Assembly: GCF_001886715.1 (NCBI RefSeq)
Contig: NZ_CP018082.1
Coordinates: 3,472,001 to 3,536,000, forward strand
Source of the DNA: Nocardia mangyaensis
GTDB lineage: Bacteria > Actinomycetota > Actinomycetes > Mycobacteriales > Mycobacteriaceae
DNA: 64,000 bases
Direction: 5' to 3'
Shown here: positions 9,242 through 18,732 of the stretch, piece by piece
Numbering within the stretch: position 1 is the stretch's first letter
Layout: every line of letters starts with the position of its first letter
Position numbers and translations under genes: made by a program
The notes under the pieces: model-generated
The model's input: only the letters and a program-made list of their open reading frames with translations
Database searches by the model: none
Told to the model about the DNA's origin: nothing

Positions 9242-10162
9242 ATGCGGACATTTGCCCGGGTGTTGCACGCTGTTGTCGCTGGGGTCGTCGTCGTCGCGCT
9301 CGGTCACGGTGTCGCGGCCGCGGTACCCACCGGAAGCTCCGATGGTCTGCTGCCCTGGGCGGCGCGGGGGCCGGACGGCTTGCAGGCGACGGGCGCGGCA
9401 CTGGCGGACGGCGTCACCGGAACGGTGCTGTGGTCGCGGGAGGCGAACACTCCGGTCCCGATCGCCAGCATCGCGAAGGTGATGACGGCGGTGGTCGTGA
9501 TCGTCGACGGTGACCTCGAACGGCCGGTGACCATACCGGGGGAGGCCGTCGGCTACTGCGCGCGACACAACGGCAGCACCGCCGGACTCGCCCCCGGCGA
9601 AGTCCTCACCGCCCGGCAGTTGCTGTACGCGCTGCTGCTGCCGTCCGGCTGCGACGCCGCCTACGCCCTCGCCGAGTCCTTCGGACCCGGCCAAGGCGGT
9701 TTCCTGGCCAGAATGAACGACACCGCGCGGTTCATGGGCTTGGCGGGAACGCATTTCACCGACCCCAGCGGGCTGCCCAACCCGGGTGACCACACGACGT
9801 ACTCGACCCCGGCGAATCTGGTCACCCTCGGCGTGCGCGCGATGACCCTGCCGCTGTTCCGCGAGATCGTCGGTGCCAGGGACTTCCACGTCCCCGCGGG
9901 CCCGGGTAACCGTGAGCGCCACTGGAAGACGACGAACCGGCTACTGCAGGAATACCCCGGCACCATCGGCATCAAGACCGGCAACACCAATGCCGCGGGA
10001 CACTGCCTGCTGTTCGAGACGGTCCGGGCGGGCATCCCCCTGATCGGCGTGGTGCTGCACAGCTCCGACCACAGCAGCGCCGCGGCGAAAGACGACGCCG
10101 TGCGCATGCTGAACTGGGCCTACGATCCGGTCCTGCGCGTGCTCGAACCCGCCGCGGGCTGA
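9242..10162 (+). CDS. D-alanyl-D-alanine carboxypeptidase (serine, S11 family)
   Basis: This 306-residue exported enzyme trims the terminal D-Ala from peptidoglycan stem peptides. The first 30 residues form a signal peptide ending near VAAAVP. The penicillin-binding motifs are present: SxxK as SIAK (Ser76, Lys79), the second motif as SGC (Ser135-Cys137, with Cys in place of the usual Asn, as in many actinobacterial DacB proteins) and KTG (Lys245). ATG at 9242 was chosen because it gives a proper signal peptide; earlier in-frame starts would add a hydrophilic lead. The divergent promoter region is only about 100 bases. Confidence 0.92.
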   Translation: MRTFARVLHAVVAGVVVVALGHGVAAAVPTGSSDGLLPWAARGPDGLQATGAALADGVTGTVLWSREANTPVPIASIAKVMTAVVVIVDGDLERPVTIPGEAVGYCARHNGSTAGLAPGEVLTARQLLYALLLPSGCDAAYALAESFGPGQGGFLARMNDTARFMGLAGTHFTDPSGLPNPGDHTTYSTPANLVTLGVRAMTLPLFREIVGARDFHVPAGPGNRERHWKTTNRLLQEYPGTIGIKTGNTNAAGHCLLFETVRAGIPLIGVVLHSSDHSSAAAKDDAVRMLNWAYDPVLRVLEPAAG

Positions 10163-10219
10163 CCGACGCGCGGTGCCGGTGAGACTCGGTCAGCACTGGG
10201 ATGATCTCGCCAGTACCCT

Positions 10220-11779
10220 GTGCCGGTGAGACCGATGGCCAAAGCCCCGGGTGCGCCGGGACGGCCGGGTATCGCACTGAGCGCAGTCGTGATCGTGGTG
10301 TTCGTGACCTTCTTGGACACCACCGTCGTGAGTGTGGCGCTCGGCGACATCCGGAGCGAGTTGAGTACCGATGTCACCTTGCTGCAGTGGGTGGTCAACT
10401 CCTACACGGTGGTCTTCGCCGGGTTGATGTTGGCGGGCGGCTCACTCGGTGACCGCTACGGCCGCAAGAAGGTCATGATCATCGGTTTGGTGATCTTCTG
10501 CGTCGGCTCGGTCGTGTGCGCGGCCGCGAGCAGTGTCGCGATGCTCATCGCCGGCCGCGCGATCATGGGCCTCGGCGCCGCGGCCTCGGAACCGGGAACC
10601 CTGTCGGTGCTGCGCCACGTCTTCCCCGACGGCCGCACGCGCGCCAAGGCGATCGGTGTGTGGGCGGCGGTGTCCGGGCTGGCGCTGGCGGCGGGGCCGG
10701 TGCTCGGCGGCGTGCTGGTCCACGCGTACGGGTGGCGGTCGATCTTCTGGTTCAACCTCATCGTCGCCGGGGTGGCGCTGGTCGCCGCGCTGTGGTCGGT
10801 GCCGGAGAGTTCCGACCCGAGCGAGGCACCCGTCGACTGGGCCGGAGCCCTGCTGGCCGCAACGGCTTTCGGTACGGTCATCTATGCCGCGACCGTTGGC
10901 CCGGACTGGGGCTACACCTCGCCGTCGGTGCTCGCGCTGTTCGCGCTCGGTGGTCTGGCCTTCGCGGGGTTCATCGTCGTCGAGCGGCGAGCGCGCGCAC
11001 CCATGCTCGACCTGCACTATGTGCGGTTGCCCGCCGTGCGTAGCGCGCTGGTGGTCGCTTTCGCCGTCTACTTCGGCATCTTCTCGATCTTCTTCTTCAC
11101 CGCGCTGTATCTGCAAGTGATGCAGGGGTATTCGGGAGCGCGCACCGCCACCGTGTTCGCGCCGATGGCCGCCGCGATCGTGGTCGGGTCACTGGCCGCG
11201 GGCTACTGGGTGGCGCGGCGTGGCGCGCGTGTACCGATGATCCTCGGCTGTGTCCTCGGCGCGGGCGGAATCCTGCTGACCCGCTACGAGTTGGCCGGCG
11301 AACTGCACGACCCCACCCTGTCGGCCGCGATGGCGGTGGCCGGGTTCGGCTTCGGGATCGCGGTGGTGCCGCTGACTTCGGCTGTCATGTCCGGTGTCCC
11401 GGCGCAACATTCGGGTATGGCCGCGGCGGTGACCAATACGATGCGTCAGGTCGGTTCGGCCTTCGGTGTGGCGATCCTCGGGGCGCTGGTGAGCGCGTTC
11501 CTGTCCGCGGACCTGAAGGCGCGCATGGACGAAGTGGGCCTGCCGACCACCCTGCAGCCCGACGCCATCCAAGCCGTCGAACGCGGCCGCATCCCGGAGG
11601 GCACCAACATCACGCCATATCTGCAGTACCTGTCGAAAGTCAACGAGGCGATCGAGGCCGGAAAGGTCGCGTTCCACCACGGCCTGGATGTGGCCCTGCT
11701 CGTCTCGGCCTGCCTGATCCTGGCCGCGGCGGCGTACACCGCGCTCGATTCGGCCCGCCACCGCGCCGCAGTCACGTAG
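10220..11779 (+). CDS. MFS drug exporter, DHA2 (EmrB/QacA) family
   Basis: The product of up to 519 residues has about 14 hydrophobic segments, the number typical of DHA2 proton-coupled exporters. The loop 2-3 motif GDRYGRKKVMI and the motif C-like stretch in VSGLALAAGPVLGGVLV mark it as a drug:H+ antiporter. The first membrane segment contains FLDTTVVSVAL, a hallmark of this family. The start is uncertain among GTG 10220, GTG 10226 and ATG 10235. No regulator is adjacent, so the substrate cannot be inferred. Confidence 0.9.
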   Translation: MPVRPMAKAPGAPGRPGIALSAVVIVVFVTFLDTTVVSVALGDIRSELSTDVTLLQWVVNSYTVVFAGLMLAGGSLGDRYGRKKVMIIGLVIFCVGSVVCAAASSVAMLIAGRAIMGLGAAASEPGTLSVLRHVFPDGRTRAKAIGVWAAVSGLALAAGPVLGGVLVHAYGWRSIFWFNLIVAGVALVAALWSVPESSDPSEAPVDWAGALLAATAFGTVIYAATVGPDWGYTSPSVLALFALGGLAFAGFIVVERRARAPMLDLHYVRLPAVRSALVVAFAVYFGIFSIFFFTALYLQVMQGYSGARTATVFAPMAAAIVVGSLAAGYWVARRGARVPMILGCVLGAGGILLTRYELAGELHDPTLSAAMAVAGFGFGIAVVPLTSAVMSGVPAQHSGMAAAVTNTMRQVGSAFGVAILGALVSAFLSADLKARMDEVGLPTTLQPDAIQAVERGRIPEGTNITPYLQYLSKVNEAIEAGKVAFHHGLDVALLVSACLILAAAAYTALDSARHRAAVT

Positions 11780-11803
11780 CGCTCGACCGGGCTCGGCGGG
11801 GCG

Positions 11804-12277
11804 TCAGGGCATTTCGATGGTTTCGGCCCTGGCGATCTCGGCGACGGCTCGCTCGACGGCGTGGTGGGGCGCCACCCGAGCGCGGGTGGCGAGGTAGTCG
11901 ATGAGCAGAATCGCCGCGGGCTGGGGGTTGGTGTCGGGGCGATCCTGTTCGTCAGGGTCAGCGATGCCGAGTGCACCGGTGAGGACGCTGATCACTGTTG
12001 TGGGGGCGAGAGTCGGCAGCCAGGTGATCGAGCGGCCGAGTACCGCGTTCAGGACGGCGCGAACGTCGTCGCCGGTGAGTCCGTCCGGGTGCGCGACCTC
12101 GAGGAGTTCGCGCACCATCGTCGACAGGACCGACCCCACCTGGTCGGCGGGGAGCGCGGCGAGGTCGGTGACGGCGGTGGTGAACGCCGGTTCGTCGGCG
12201 GCCTGTGCGGCGGTGACGGCCGATTCGATCGTGATCGCGATGGTGCGGGCTGGTGTCGGCCAGCCGGACGGCCACAT
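11804..12277 (-). CDS. Hypothetical protein, alpha-helical
   Basis: A 157-residue, probably all-helical soluble protein with no recognised domain. It begins at ATG with GAGGAG 11 bases upstream. Codon bias is strong throughout, so the gene is real. It is convergent with the MFS gene, with 24 bases between the stops. Function unknown. Confidence 0.7.
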   Translation of the reverse strand: MWPSGWPTPARTIAITIESAVTAAQAADEPAFTTAVTDLAALPADQVGSVLSTMVRELLEVAHPDGLTGDDVRAVLNAVLGRSITWLPTLAPTTVISVLTGALGIADPDEQDRPDTNPQPAAILLIDYLATRARVAPHHAVERAVAEIARAETIEMP

Positions 12278-12405
12278 GGGCGCGGGTTCTCCTCACTGGT
12301 AGGGGCAGCAGCGCACACCGTCGTGCGCTGCTGCCAGACTAGCGAGCTGAGATCCCGGGAGCGGAGCGCCCGGTCATCGACGCCGATCGTCGCGACCGCG
12401 ATCCG

Positions 12406-14205
12406 CTACCGCGGGCTGAGGATTGCCTCGTGGGGGTTCGCGGCGTAGAGATCGTCGATCTCGGCGGTGTATTTGGCGGCGATGACTCGGCGCTTGAGTT
12501 TCAGCGTGAGGGTGACCTCGTCGCCACCGGCCTCCCAGAAGGTCGGCAGGATGCGGAAGCGCTTGAGCTGTTCCACGCGCGAGAGTGCGTTGTTGCCCTG
12601 GGCCACGCCGGCCCGGATGGCCGCGATCACGCCGGGGTCGATGGACAGGGCGGCGGGCGAGGCGTCGGGGAGTCCGTGTGCTCGGGCGTAGGGTTCGACG
12701 GATTCGGCGTCGAGCACGATCAGCGCGGTGTTGTAGGGCTTGCCGTCGCCGATCACGGCCATGGCGCCGATCAGGGGTGTGGCGGCTTTGACGGCGTTCT
12801 CGATATTGGTCGGGGACATGTTCTTGCCCGCCGCGTTGATGATCATCTCCTTCTTGCGGTCGACGACGGTGAGGTAGCCCTCGGCGTCGAGGCTGATGAT
12901 GTCGCCGGTGCGCAGCCAGCCCTCGGCATCGACGGCCTCGGCTGTCTGCTCGGGCCGCCCACGGTAACCCTTCATCACCAGCGGTCCTCGCACCTGGAGT
13001 TCACCGTCGTCGGCGACCCGGGATTCCATGCCGGGCAACAACTTTCCGACCGAACCCAACTTCGCGTCTCGCGGGTGACTCACGCTGCAGATGCAGGCCA
13101 GTTCGGACATGCCCCAGATCTCGGCGATGGGAATGCCGAGCCCGGCGAAGAACGCCAGCGTCTGCGGCGGGATCGGGGCCGCTCCCGACAGCGCCCAGCG
13201 CACCCGGTCGAGGCCGAGCGCGCCGCGCAACTTGCTCAGCACCAGCTCGTCGGCGCGCGCCCACTCGGCGGCCAGCTCGTCGGGCACGGGTTCGCCCGCG
13301 AGCTGATGGCGGCTGCGGGCCGCGGCCACCGACAGCGCCCACTGCATCCCCTGGCGGCGCGCCTCGTCCGGCTCGGCCGCGACCTTGAATTCGATGGCAG
13401 CCTTGAGCTTCTCCCACACCCGCGGCACCGCGCCCCACACGGTGGGCCGCAGCTCGGCCAGCGCGGTGGCGATCTGCTTGGGGTCGCTCACACTGGTCAC
13501 CTGGGTGCCGAGCACCTCCTGGACGTAGAGCGCGGTGAGACGGTCGGCGATGTGGGCGGTCGGCATGAACGAGGTGATGGTGTCACCGAATTCGATGCCG
13601 AGGATGTCGGCGATGCCGTGTACCTGGAACAGCAGCGCGGCGTGGGTGGTCTCCACGCCCTTCGGGGCGCCGGTGGTGCCGGAGGTGTAGATCAGGGTGG
13701 CCACGTCGTCGGGGCGGACCGCGCGCCAGGCCGCCTCGAAGTCGAAGCCGTCGGGCGCGGCGGCGAGCAACTCGGCGACCGACAGCGTCCCCTCGGGCGC
13801 GTCGTCGACGCACACGATGTGCTCGAGCTGCACGCCCGCGGAAGCGACCAGCTTCGCGTACTGCGGTTCGCAGATCACCACGCGCGTTCCGGCATTGCCG
13901 AGGACGTGGGCGAGCTGGTCGGGGGAGAGCGTGTTGTACACCGAGAACGAGGTGGCGCCGACGTGCTGGGCGCCGACCTCGAGCGGATAGAACTCCACGC
14001 GGTTGCTCATCATCAACGCGACGGTGTCGCCGCGTCGCACCCCGAGCCCGGACAGGCCGGCGGCGACCGCGCGCACCTGGTCGGCGTACTCGCGCCAGGT
14101 GATGGTCTGGGCGTCGCCGGGGGTGCGCAGGGCTGTGGCGTCGGGATCGATCGCGGCGGTGTGCTGGAACGCGGCGGGCAGGGTGTCGAAACGAGAAGTG
14201 CTCAC
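12406..14205 (-). CDS. Long-chain fatty-acid-CoA ligase (FadD-type AMP-binding)
   Basis: This 599-residue ANL-superfamily enzyme activates a carboxylic acid through an acyl-adenylate to its CoA thioester. The P-loop-like LIYTSGTTGAPKG, the EIWGMSE motif (A5) and GWLRTGDI (A7) are all present, as is the C-terminal lysine region VDRKKEMIINAAGKN. It resembles AMP-forming long-chain ligases such as FadD15 more than the short FadD13 of the M. tuberculosis mymA operon. GTG at 14205 overlaps the stop of the lipase gene as GTGA, so it is the last gene of a coupled operon with lipase, SDR and BVMO. It would feed acids released by that operon into beta-oxidation. Confidence 0.93.
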   Translation of the reverse strand: MSTSRFDTLPAAFQHTAAIDPDATALRTPGDAQTITWREYADQVRAVAAGLSGLGVRRGDTVALMMSNRVEFYPLEVGAQHVGATSFSVYNTLSPDQLAHVLGNAGTRVVICEPQYAKLVASAGVQLEHIVCVDDAPEGTLSVAELLAAAPDGFDFEAAWRAVRPDDVATLIYTSGTTGAPKGVETTHAALLFQVHGIADILGIEFGDTITSFMPTAHIADRLTALYVQEVLGTQVTSVSDPKQIATALAELRPTVWGAVPRVWEKLKAAIEFKVAAEPDEARRQGMQWALSVAAARSRHQLAGEPVPDELAAEWARADELVLSKLRGALGLDRVRWALSGAAPIPPQTLAFFAGLGIPIAEIWGMSELACICSVSHPRDAKLGSVGKLLPGMESRVADDGELQVRGPLVMKGYRGRPEQTAEAVDAEGWLRTGDIISLDAEGYLTVVDRKKEMIINAAGKNMSPTNIENAVKAATPLIGAMAVIGDGKPYNTALIVLDAESVEPYARAHGLPDASPAALSIDPGVIAAIRAGVAQGNNALSRVEQLKRFRILPTFWEAGGDEVTLTLKLKRRVIAAKYTAEIDDLYAANPHEAILSPR

Positions 14206-15149
14206 GAGGCAGTGACTTTCTGGGTGATGACCGCCGAGGCGGTAGGCAGGTGCGCGGCGACGAAGCGGGCCGCCGCGCGATAAGCCGTCCTGGATTCGGG
14301 AACCACGACGGGCAGGGTCTGGAAGGCGTGCATCTGATCCGGCCAGACCCGCAGCTCGCACGGCGCACCGGTGGTTCGCCACCGTCGCGCGAGTTCCGCG
14401 GCATCGGCGCCGAAGTACTCGGTGTCGCTGGCGTGGATGAGCGCGGGCGGCAACGGCATCCCGGGTGTGGGACGGAGATCGAACGGCTCGTCGGTGAAGT
14501 GAGCGATCGCCTGCCGGGCCATCTCGGTGGACAGCAGCCCGTCGCGGTCGACATTGTCGTGTCCGAGGGCCAGCGCCAGACTCAGATCGGCCATGGGGGA
14601 GAACAGGACCAGCGCGCCCGGTGGTGGCAGCCCGGCGCGCGCGTTCTCGACTGCCAGATGGGCCGCGAGGAACCCGCCGGCCGAATCCCCGGCGACGACG
14701 ACATTGCCCGGACCGTGCCGGTCGGCCAGCCACCGGAAGGCCGCGGCGACATCACCGGGCGCGGCCGGAAACGGATGTTCGGGCGCGCGGCGGTAGTCCA
14801 AGGTGAACACCGGAAGCCGTGTCGCGGTGGACAATCGGGACGCAACCCCGCGATATCCGAAGGCCGACCCCGCGATGAACCCGCCGCCGTGGACATACAG
14901 CACGACGGCGTCGGTGCGTTCGGCGCGCGGCCCACGCACCCTTTCCCCGCGAAAACCGTTCTCCACCAACGCTTCGGTGGAGGTCCCGCGCAACGGTGGC
15001 GCCCCGGCCCGCAACGCCTGGTCGACGATCAGCCGCGCGGCCGGGATCGTGTAGGCGTTCACCGGGGCAAGCGCGGCGAGCCTCCCGGCCGTGAGCGCCG
15101 ACACCTGACGGATCGTGCGGGCCCGCAACGATCCCCGCTCGGCGGTCAT
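14202..15149 (-). CDS. Alpha/beta hydrolase, hormone-sensitive lipase family (LipR-like)
   Basis: The 315-residue protein has the HSL-family oxyanion motif HGGGF (His87), the nucleophile elbow GDSAGG (Ser156), and a completed triad with Asp242 in SDTEYFG and His274 in DQMHAFQ. Such enzymes hydrolyse esters of small to medium acyl chains. It sits between the SDR and FadD genes, overlapping both by four bases. In this setting it is the expected esterase that opens the ester made by the upstream BVMO. The M. tuberculosis mymA operon has LipR next to MymA, so the context agrees. Confidence 0.93.
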   Translation of the reverse strand: MTAERGSLRARTIRQVSALTAGRLAALAPVNAYTIPAARLIVDQALRAGAPPLRGTSTEALVENGFRGERVRGPRAERTDAVVLYVHGGGFIAGSAFGYRGVASRLSTATRLPVFTLDYRRAPEHPFPAAPGDVAAAFRWLADRHGPGNVVVAGDSAGGFLAAHLAVENARAGLPPPGALVLFSPMADLSLALALGHDNVDRDGLLSTEMARQAIAHFTDEPFDLRPTPGMPLPPALIHASDTEYFGADAAELARRWRTTGAPCELRVWPDQMHAFQTLPVVVPESRTAYRAAARFVAAHLPTASAVITQKVTAS

Positions 15150-16021
15150 CGTCGTTGCTCGATCGCGTGCACGAGACGGTGCACGGTCTCGTCGGCGGCG
15201 AGCCGGCGGTCGAGCACGACATTGATCGCCCCGCGCAGCAGCGCGTAGGGCTGCCAGCCGCTGGGCGCGATGGTGCGCGGGGCCCGGCGGGCGATGCCGT
15301 CGGCGATGGTGCGCGCCGCCTGTTCGGCAGTGATGCGCACGCTGAGCGGCCAGGGCAGCAGCCCGTCGAGTTCTCGGCCGAGGTCGTCGGCGTCGAGCAT
15401 GTCGTGGGTCATGGCCGTCTCGACGATGCCGAAGTAGGCCACCCCGGCACTGGCGCCGACAGCGGCGAGTTCGACGCGCAGGGCGCGGCCGAACTGTTCG
15501 ACCGCGGCCTTGCTCACCATGTAGGGCGAACCGCCCATGCCGGGCGCGAACGCCGCACACGAGGACACCACGACCACGTGCCCGCGTGCGGCCACGACGT
15601 GATCCAAGGCCGGACGCACGGTGTTGAACACCCCGGTCAGATTGATACTCAGCACCCGGTCGAAATCCGCCGGGTCCATGGTGCGGACGGTCGAGGGCAC
15701 CGGCGTCACACCCGCATTGGCCACGACCACGTCGAGACGACCGAACCGTCGCACCACCTCGTCGACCACCTCGGCCATCCGGGCCCGGTCGGCGACATCG
15801 GCGCCGAAGGCGTGTGCGCGCGTCCACAGGTCGGCGGCGGTGCGGCGGGCCGACTCGGCGTCGACATCGACCACGATGACGATCGCGCCGCGGCGGTGCA
15901 GGAGGGCGACGAGTTCCCGGCCGATCCCCTGACCCGCGCCGGTGACCAGGACGACCTTGTCGTTCACGTCGTAGGTGGGTGCGAACCAGGACGCCGGATC
16001 GAGAACGGGCAGACCGATCAT
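15146..16021 (-). CDS. Short-chain dehydrogenase/reductase (SadH-like)
   Basis: This 291-residue classical SDR has the cofactor motif TGAGQGIG, the NAG motif in VVANAGV, and the catalytic Tyr167-x3-Lys171 in SPYMVSKAAV with the preceding serine in VVSSCAAF. Asp after the second strand (VVDVDAE) favours NAD+. A C-terminal extension with GWQPYALLRGAINVVLD is characteristic of the group that includes mycobacterial SadH (Rv3085). ATG at 16021 overlaps the BVMO stop in ATGA. It probably converts an alcohol to the ketone that the BVMO then oxidises, but the substrate is unknown. Confidence 0.92.
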   Translation of the reverse strand: MIGLPVLDPASWFAPTYDVNDKVVLVTGAGQGIGRELVALLHRRGAIVIVVDVDAESARRTAADLWTRAHAFGADVADRARMAEVVDEVVRRFGRLDVVVANAGVTPVPSTVRTMDPADFDRVLSINLTGVFNTVRPALDHVVAARGHVVVVSSCAAFAPGMGGSPYMVSKAAVEQFGRALRVELAAVGASAGVAYFGIVETAMTHDMLDADDLGRELDGLLPWPLSVRITAEQAARTIADGIARRAPRTIAPSGWQPYALLRGAINVVLDRRLAADETVHRLVHAIEQRR

Positions 16022-17475
16022 GCCGACACCTCGTAGGACTCGATGTCGAACCGCTTCGTGCGACGGCGATATTCGAAGCTCCAGTTCGGATACAGCCCGG
16101 CATTGCCGCCGTCGGGGGTGGTGTAGTAGCTCTCGCAGCCGCCGGTCAACCAGACCGTGTCGGCGCTGCGCCGCCGCATCTCCTCGACGAAATCGTCCTG
16201 CACCTGTGCGCGGACCTCGACCCGGTGCTCGCCGCGGGCGCGCAGGGTCGTGAGCGCGTCGACGATGTAGGCGATCTGCGATTCGAGCATGAAGATCGCC
16301 GACTGGTTCCCGGCCGCGCCGAACGGGCCGAGCGTGCAGAAGAAGTTGGGGAACCCGGCCACCGCCGCACCGAGGTAGGTCTGTGGGCGCTGATGGTAGA
16401 GCTGGGCGATCGAGACCCCGTCGCGGCCGACGATGCGATCGAAGGCGGTGGGGATCGAGGTGAACCCGGTGCCGAAGATCATGGTGTCGACCGGGATCTC
16501 GGCACCCGCGCGGGTGATGATCGAGTGCGGGCGCACCTCGGCGATGCCGTCGGTCACCACGTCGACATTGTCCTGGTCGAGAGCGGGGAGATAGGCGTCG
16601 GAGAAGATCGCGCGCTTGCAGCCGATCATGTAGTCCGGGGTCACCTTGGCGCGCAATCGCGGATCGCGGATCTGGCGGCGCAACTGGATCCGGCCGAGCA
16701 GTTCGTAGGGGTGGCGGAAGCGGTTGTCGACGAAGCCGACCAGGCCGAAGCCTTCGATCAGGGTGTACCAGGTGCCCCGGACGGCCTTCTGCGCCAAAGG
16801 GATCTGCCGCAGCAGCAGACGTTCCACGCCGAGCGTCGGCCGGTCCAGGCGGGGCACGATCCACGGCGCCGATCGCTGGAACACCGTCAGTGCCTCGACC
16901 TTCGGCTGGATCTCCGGCACGAACTGCACCGCGGAGGCGCCGGTGCCGATCACCGCGACCCGTTCCCCGGTCAGATCGTGATCATGATCCCAGTGCAGGG
17001 AGTGGAACGCGCGGCCCGCGAAGGTGTCGAGGCCGGGCAGCGACGGAAACTTCGCTTCGGCGAAAACGCCCGCGGCGGAAATGAAGTAGTCCGCGGTGAG
17101 CTCGCCGCGGGAGGTCTCGATCCGCCACAGCGAGTTTTCGTCGTCCCAGCGGGCATCGAGCAGTTCGGAACCGAGGCGCAGGTGCCGGAGCACATCGTGG
17201 CGCTCGGCGACGGTGCGCAGGTAGTCGAGGATCTCCGGCTGCTTACCGTAGGTGCGCGACCACTCCGGGTTCGGGGCGAAGGAGAAACTGTAGAGCTGTG
17301 AGGGCACGTCGCAGGCACAGCCGGGATAGGTGTTGGCCTGCCAGGTGCCGCCGAGGTCGTCGGCGCGTTCGAGCACCACGATGTCGTCGAAACCGGCCTC
17401 GCGTAATTTGATCGTCAGTCCGATGCCACCGAAACCGGCGCCGAGCACGGCGATGCGCGTGTGTTCTGTGGGCAT
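16018..17475 (-). CDS. Flavin-containing Baeyer-Villiger monooxygenase (MymA/EthA type)
   Basis: The 485-residue protein carries two Rossmann motifs, GAGFGG (about residue 12) for FAD and GTGASAV for NADPH. Between them lies the type I BVMO fingerprint F-x-G-x3-H-x3-W (FAGRAFHSLHW). The segment GGTWQANTYPGCACDVPSQL is typical of the EthA/MymA branch. BVMOs insert oxygen beside a ketone to give an ester or lactone, and some oxidise sulfur compounds. It starts two bases after the aldehyde dehydrogenase fragment and overlaps the SDR gene. A second BVMO lies at 42600-44117. Confidence 0.94.
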   Translation of the reverse strand: MPTEHTRIAVLGAGFGGIGLTIKLREAGFDDIVVLERADDLGGTWQANTYPGCACDVPSQLYSFSFAPNPEWSRTYGKQPEILDYLRTVAERHDVLRHLRLGSELLDARWDDENSLWRIETSRGELTADYFISAAGVFAEAKFPSLPGLDTFAGRAFHSLHWDHDHDLTGERVAVIGTGASAVQFVPEIQPKVEALTVFQRSAPWIVPRLDRPTLGVERLLLRQIPLAQKAVRGTWYTLIEGFGLVGFVDNRFRHPYELLGRIQLRRQIRDPRLRAKVTPDYMIGCKRAIFSDAYLPALDQDNVDVVTDGIAEVRPHSIITRAGAEIPVDTMIFGTGFTSIPTAFDRIVGRDGVSIAQLYHQRPQTYLGAAVAGFPNFFCTLGPFGAAGNQSAIFMLESQIAYIVDALTTLRARGEHRVEVRAQVQDDFVEEMRRRSADTVWLTGGCESYYTTPDGGNAGLYPNWSFEYRRRTKRFDIESYEVSA

Positions 17476-17477
17476 GG

Positions 17478-17687
17478 TCAGCCGATCCTTGCGGGCAGCG
17501 CCGAAACCCCACGGTCGACGACGGTGTCGATCCGGGCACTGCGGGTGATTGTCGTGAGGGCCAGTGGCGAGGGGGCGACCGCGGCGGCGACGGCGGTCTC
17601 GTCGTGGTTCGGATAGGTGCCGACGACGGCTCCCGTCGCGGGGTCGTGGACGTCGAAGGTGGATCGGTCGAGAGTGAGGGAGGTCAT
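17478..17687 (-). pseudogene. Aldehyde dehydrogenase N-terminal fragment
   Basis: A 69-codon frame encodes only the opening part of an aldehyde dehydrogenase. DVHDPATGAVVGTYPNHDET matches the usual N-terminus of NAD-dependent members, which run to about 450-500 residues. Nothing of the NAD-binding or cysteine-containing catalytic parts follows; the frame ends two bases before the BVMO start. It keeps its start codon, a TGA stop and good codon use. It is most simply the remainder of a full gene after a large in-operon deletion, although a retained short peptide is possible. Confidence 0.6.
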
Positions 17688-17706
17688 GAGACCGTGCCTT
17701 TCGCGG

Positions 17707-18732
17707 TCAGAGGTCCAGCGTGAGCGCGCCACCGGTGGACCGGGAGACACAGGTGAGCAGGTGATCGGGTCGCTCGCCGGGGGTGAGCAGCCGATCACGG
17801 TGATCGATCTCGCCGGCCAGTACCCGGGTCTTGCAGGTGCCGCAGAAGCCCTGCCTGCAGGAATAGACGGCATCGGGGCGTATCCGGCGCAGTGCCGCGA
17901 GAGCGGTCTCGGTGGCGCCGACGCGCACGGTCTCGCCACTGCGGGCCAGGACCAGCTCGAACTCCTGGCCGTCGGTCACCGGACGGGCCGAGAACAGCTC
18001 GGTGTGCAGCGAGGCGGTGGGATTGAGGGCGAACAGGGTGCGCTGTGTGAGGTCGAGGACCGGGGGAGGCCCGCACACATAGACCGCCGCCCCCGGCGCC
18101 GCCGTGGCGAGCAGGGCGGCGATGTCGGAGGTGCCGACCTCGTCGTCGGGCCGGATCTCGGTGTGGTCGGGCACCTCGTCGAGGAACGGCATGGTGTCGC
18201 GGGATCGGCCCAGATACACCAGGCGCCCCCGCGCGCCCGCCGCACAGGCCATCGGCAGGATCGGGGTGATCCCGATGCCCGCGGCGACGAACAGATACGA
18301 CGGAGCGGTCTCGACGAAGGTGAACGCGTTGCGCGGGCCGCGGATGCGCAGCCGGTCACCGGCGCACAGGGTGTGCATCTCGCGGGATCCACCGTCACCG
18401 TCGGCGATCCGGCGCACCGCGATGCGGTAGCGATGCCGGTCGCGCGGGTCACCGCACAGCGAATACTGGCGCTGCTTGCCCGAATCCAGGAACACATCGA
18501 TGTGCGAGCCGGGACGCCAGCTCGGCAGTGCCTCGCCGCCAGGGTGGGTCAGTGCCAAGCTCACGACGTCGGTGGCCTCGGTGCGCACCGATTCGACCGT
18601 CAGGTCGAGATCGAAACCGATGTGCCGCACCGGATGCGAGATGGTGGGTCGGGTGAAGACCTTCTTGTAGACATCCACGGCGGCACCGATCACCCGCAGG
18701 CTCGGCGTCGCGACCTCGCCCGCGCTGCTCAC
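17707..18732 (-). CDS. Flavin/2Fe-2S oxidoreductase (phthalate dioxygenase reductase-like)
   Basis: This 341-residue electron-transfer protein has an N-terminal flavin-binding barrel (RQYSLCG), an NAD-binding domain (FVAAGIGITPILPM, then YVCGPPPVLD) and a C-terminal plant-type ferredoxin domain. The cluster ligands are in SCRQGFCGTCKTRVLAGE and LLTCVSR. The order of domains is that of phthalate dioxygenase or vanillate demethylase reductases. A short N-terminal lead (about 35 residues) precedes the barrel. GTG at 18732 overlaps the stop of the ferritin-like gene, so the two are coupled. It most likely supplies electrons to that protein. Confidence 0.92.
   Translation of the reverse strand: MSSAGEVATPSLRVIGAAVDVYKKVFTRPTISHPVRHIGFDLDLTVESVRTEATDVVSLALTHPGGEALPSWRPGSHIDVFLDSGKQRQYSLCGDPRDRHRYRIAVRRIADGDGGSREMHTLCAGDRLRIRGPRNAFTFVETAPSYLFVAAGIGITPILPMACAAGARGRLVYLGRSRDTMPFLDEVPDHTEIRPDDEVGTSDIAALLATAAPGAAVYVCGPPPVLDLTQRTLFALNPTASLHTELFSARPVTDGQEFELVLARSGETVRVGATETALAALRRIRPDAVYSCRQGFCGTCKTRVLAGEIDHRDRLLTPGERPDHLLTCVSRSTGGALTLDL

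Noticed and set aside
12430-14283. A 617-codon plus-strand frame opposite the FadD gene
   Set aside because: The minus-strand frame encodes a complete AMP-binding enzyme with all motifs. This frame has none.
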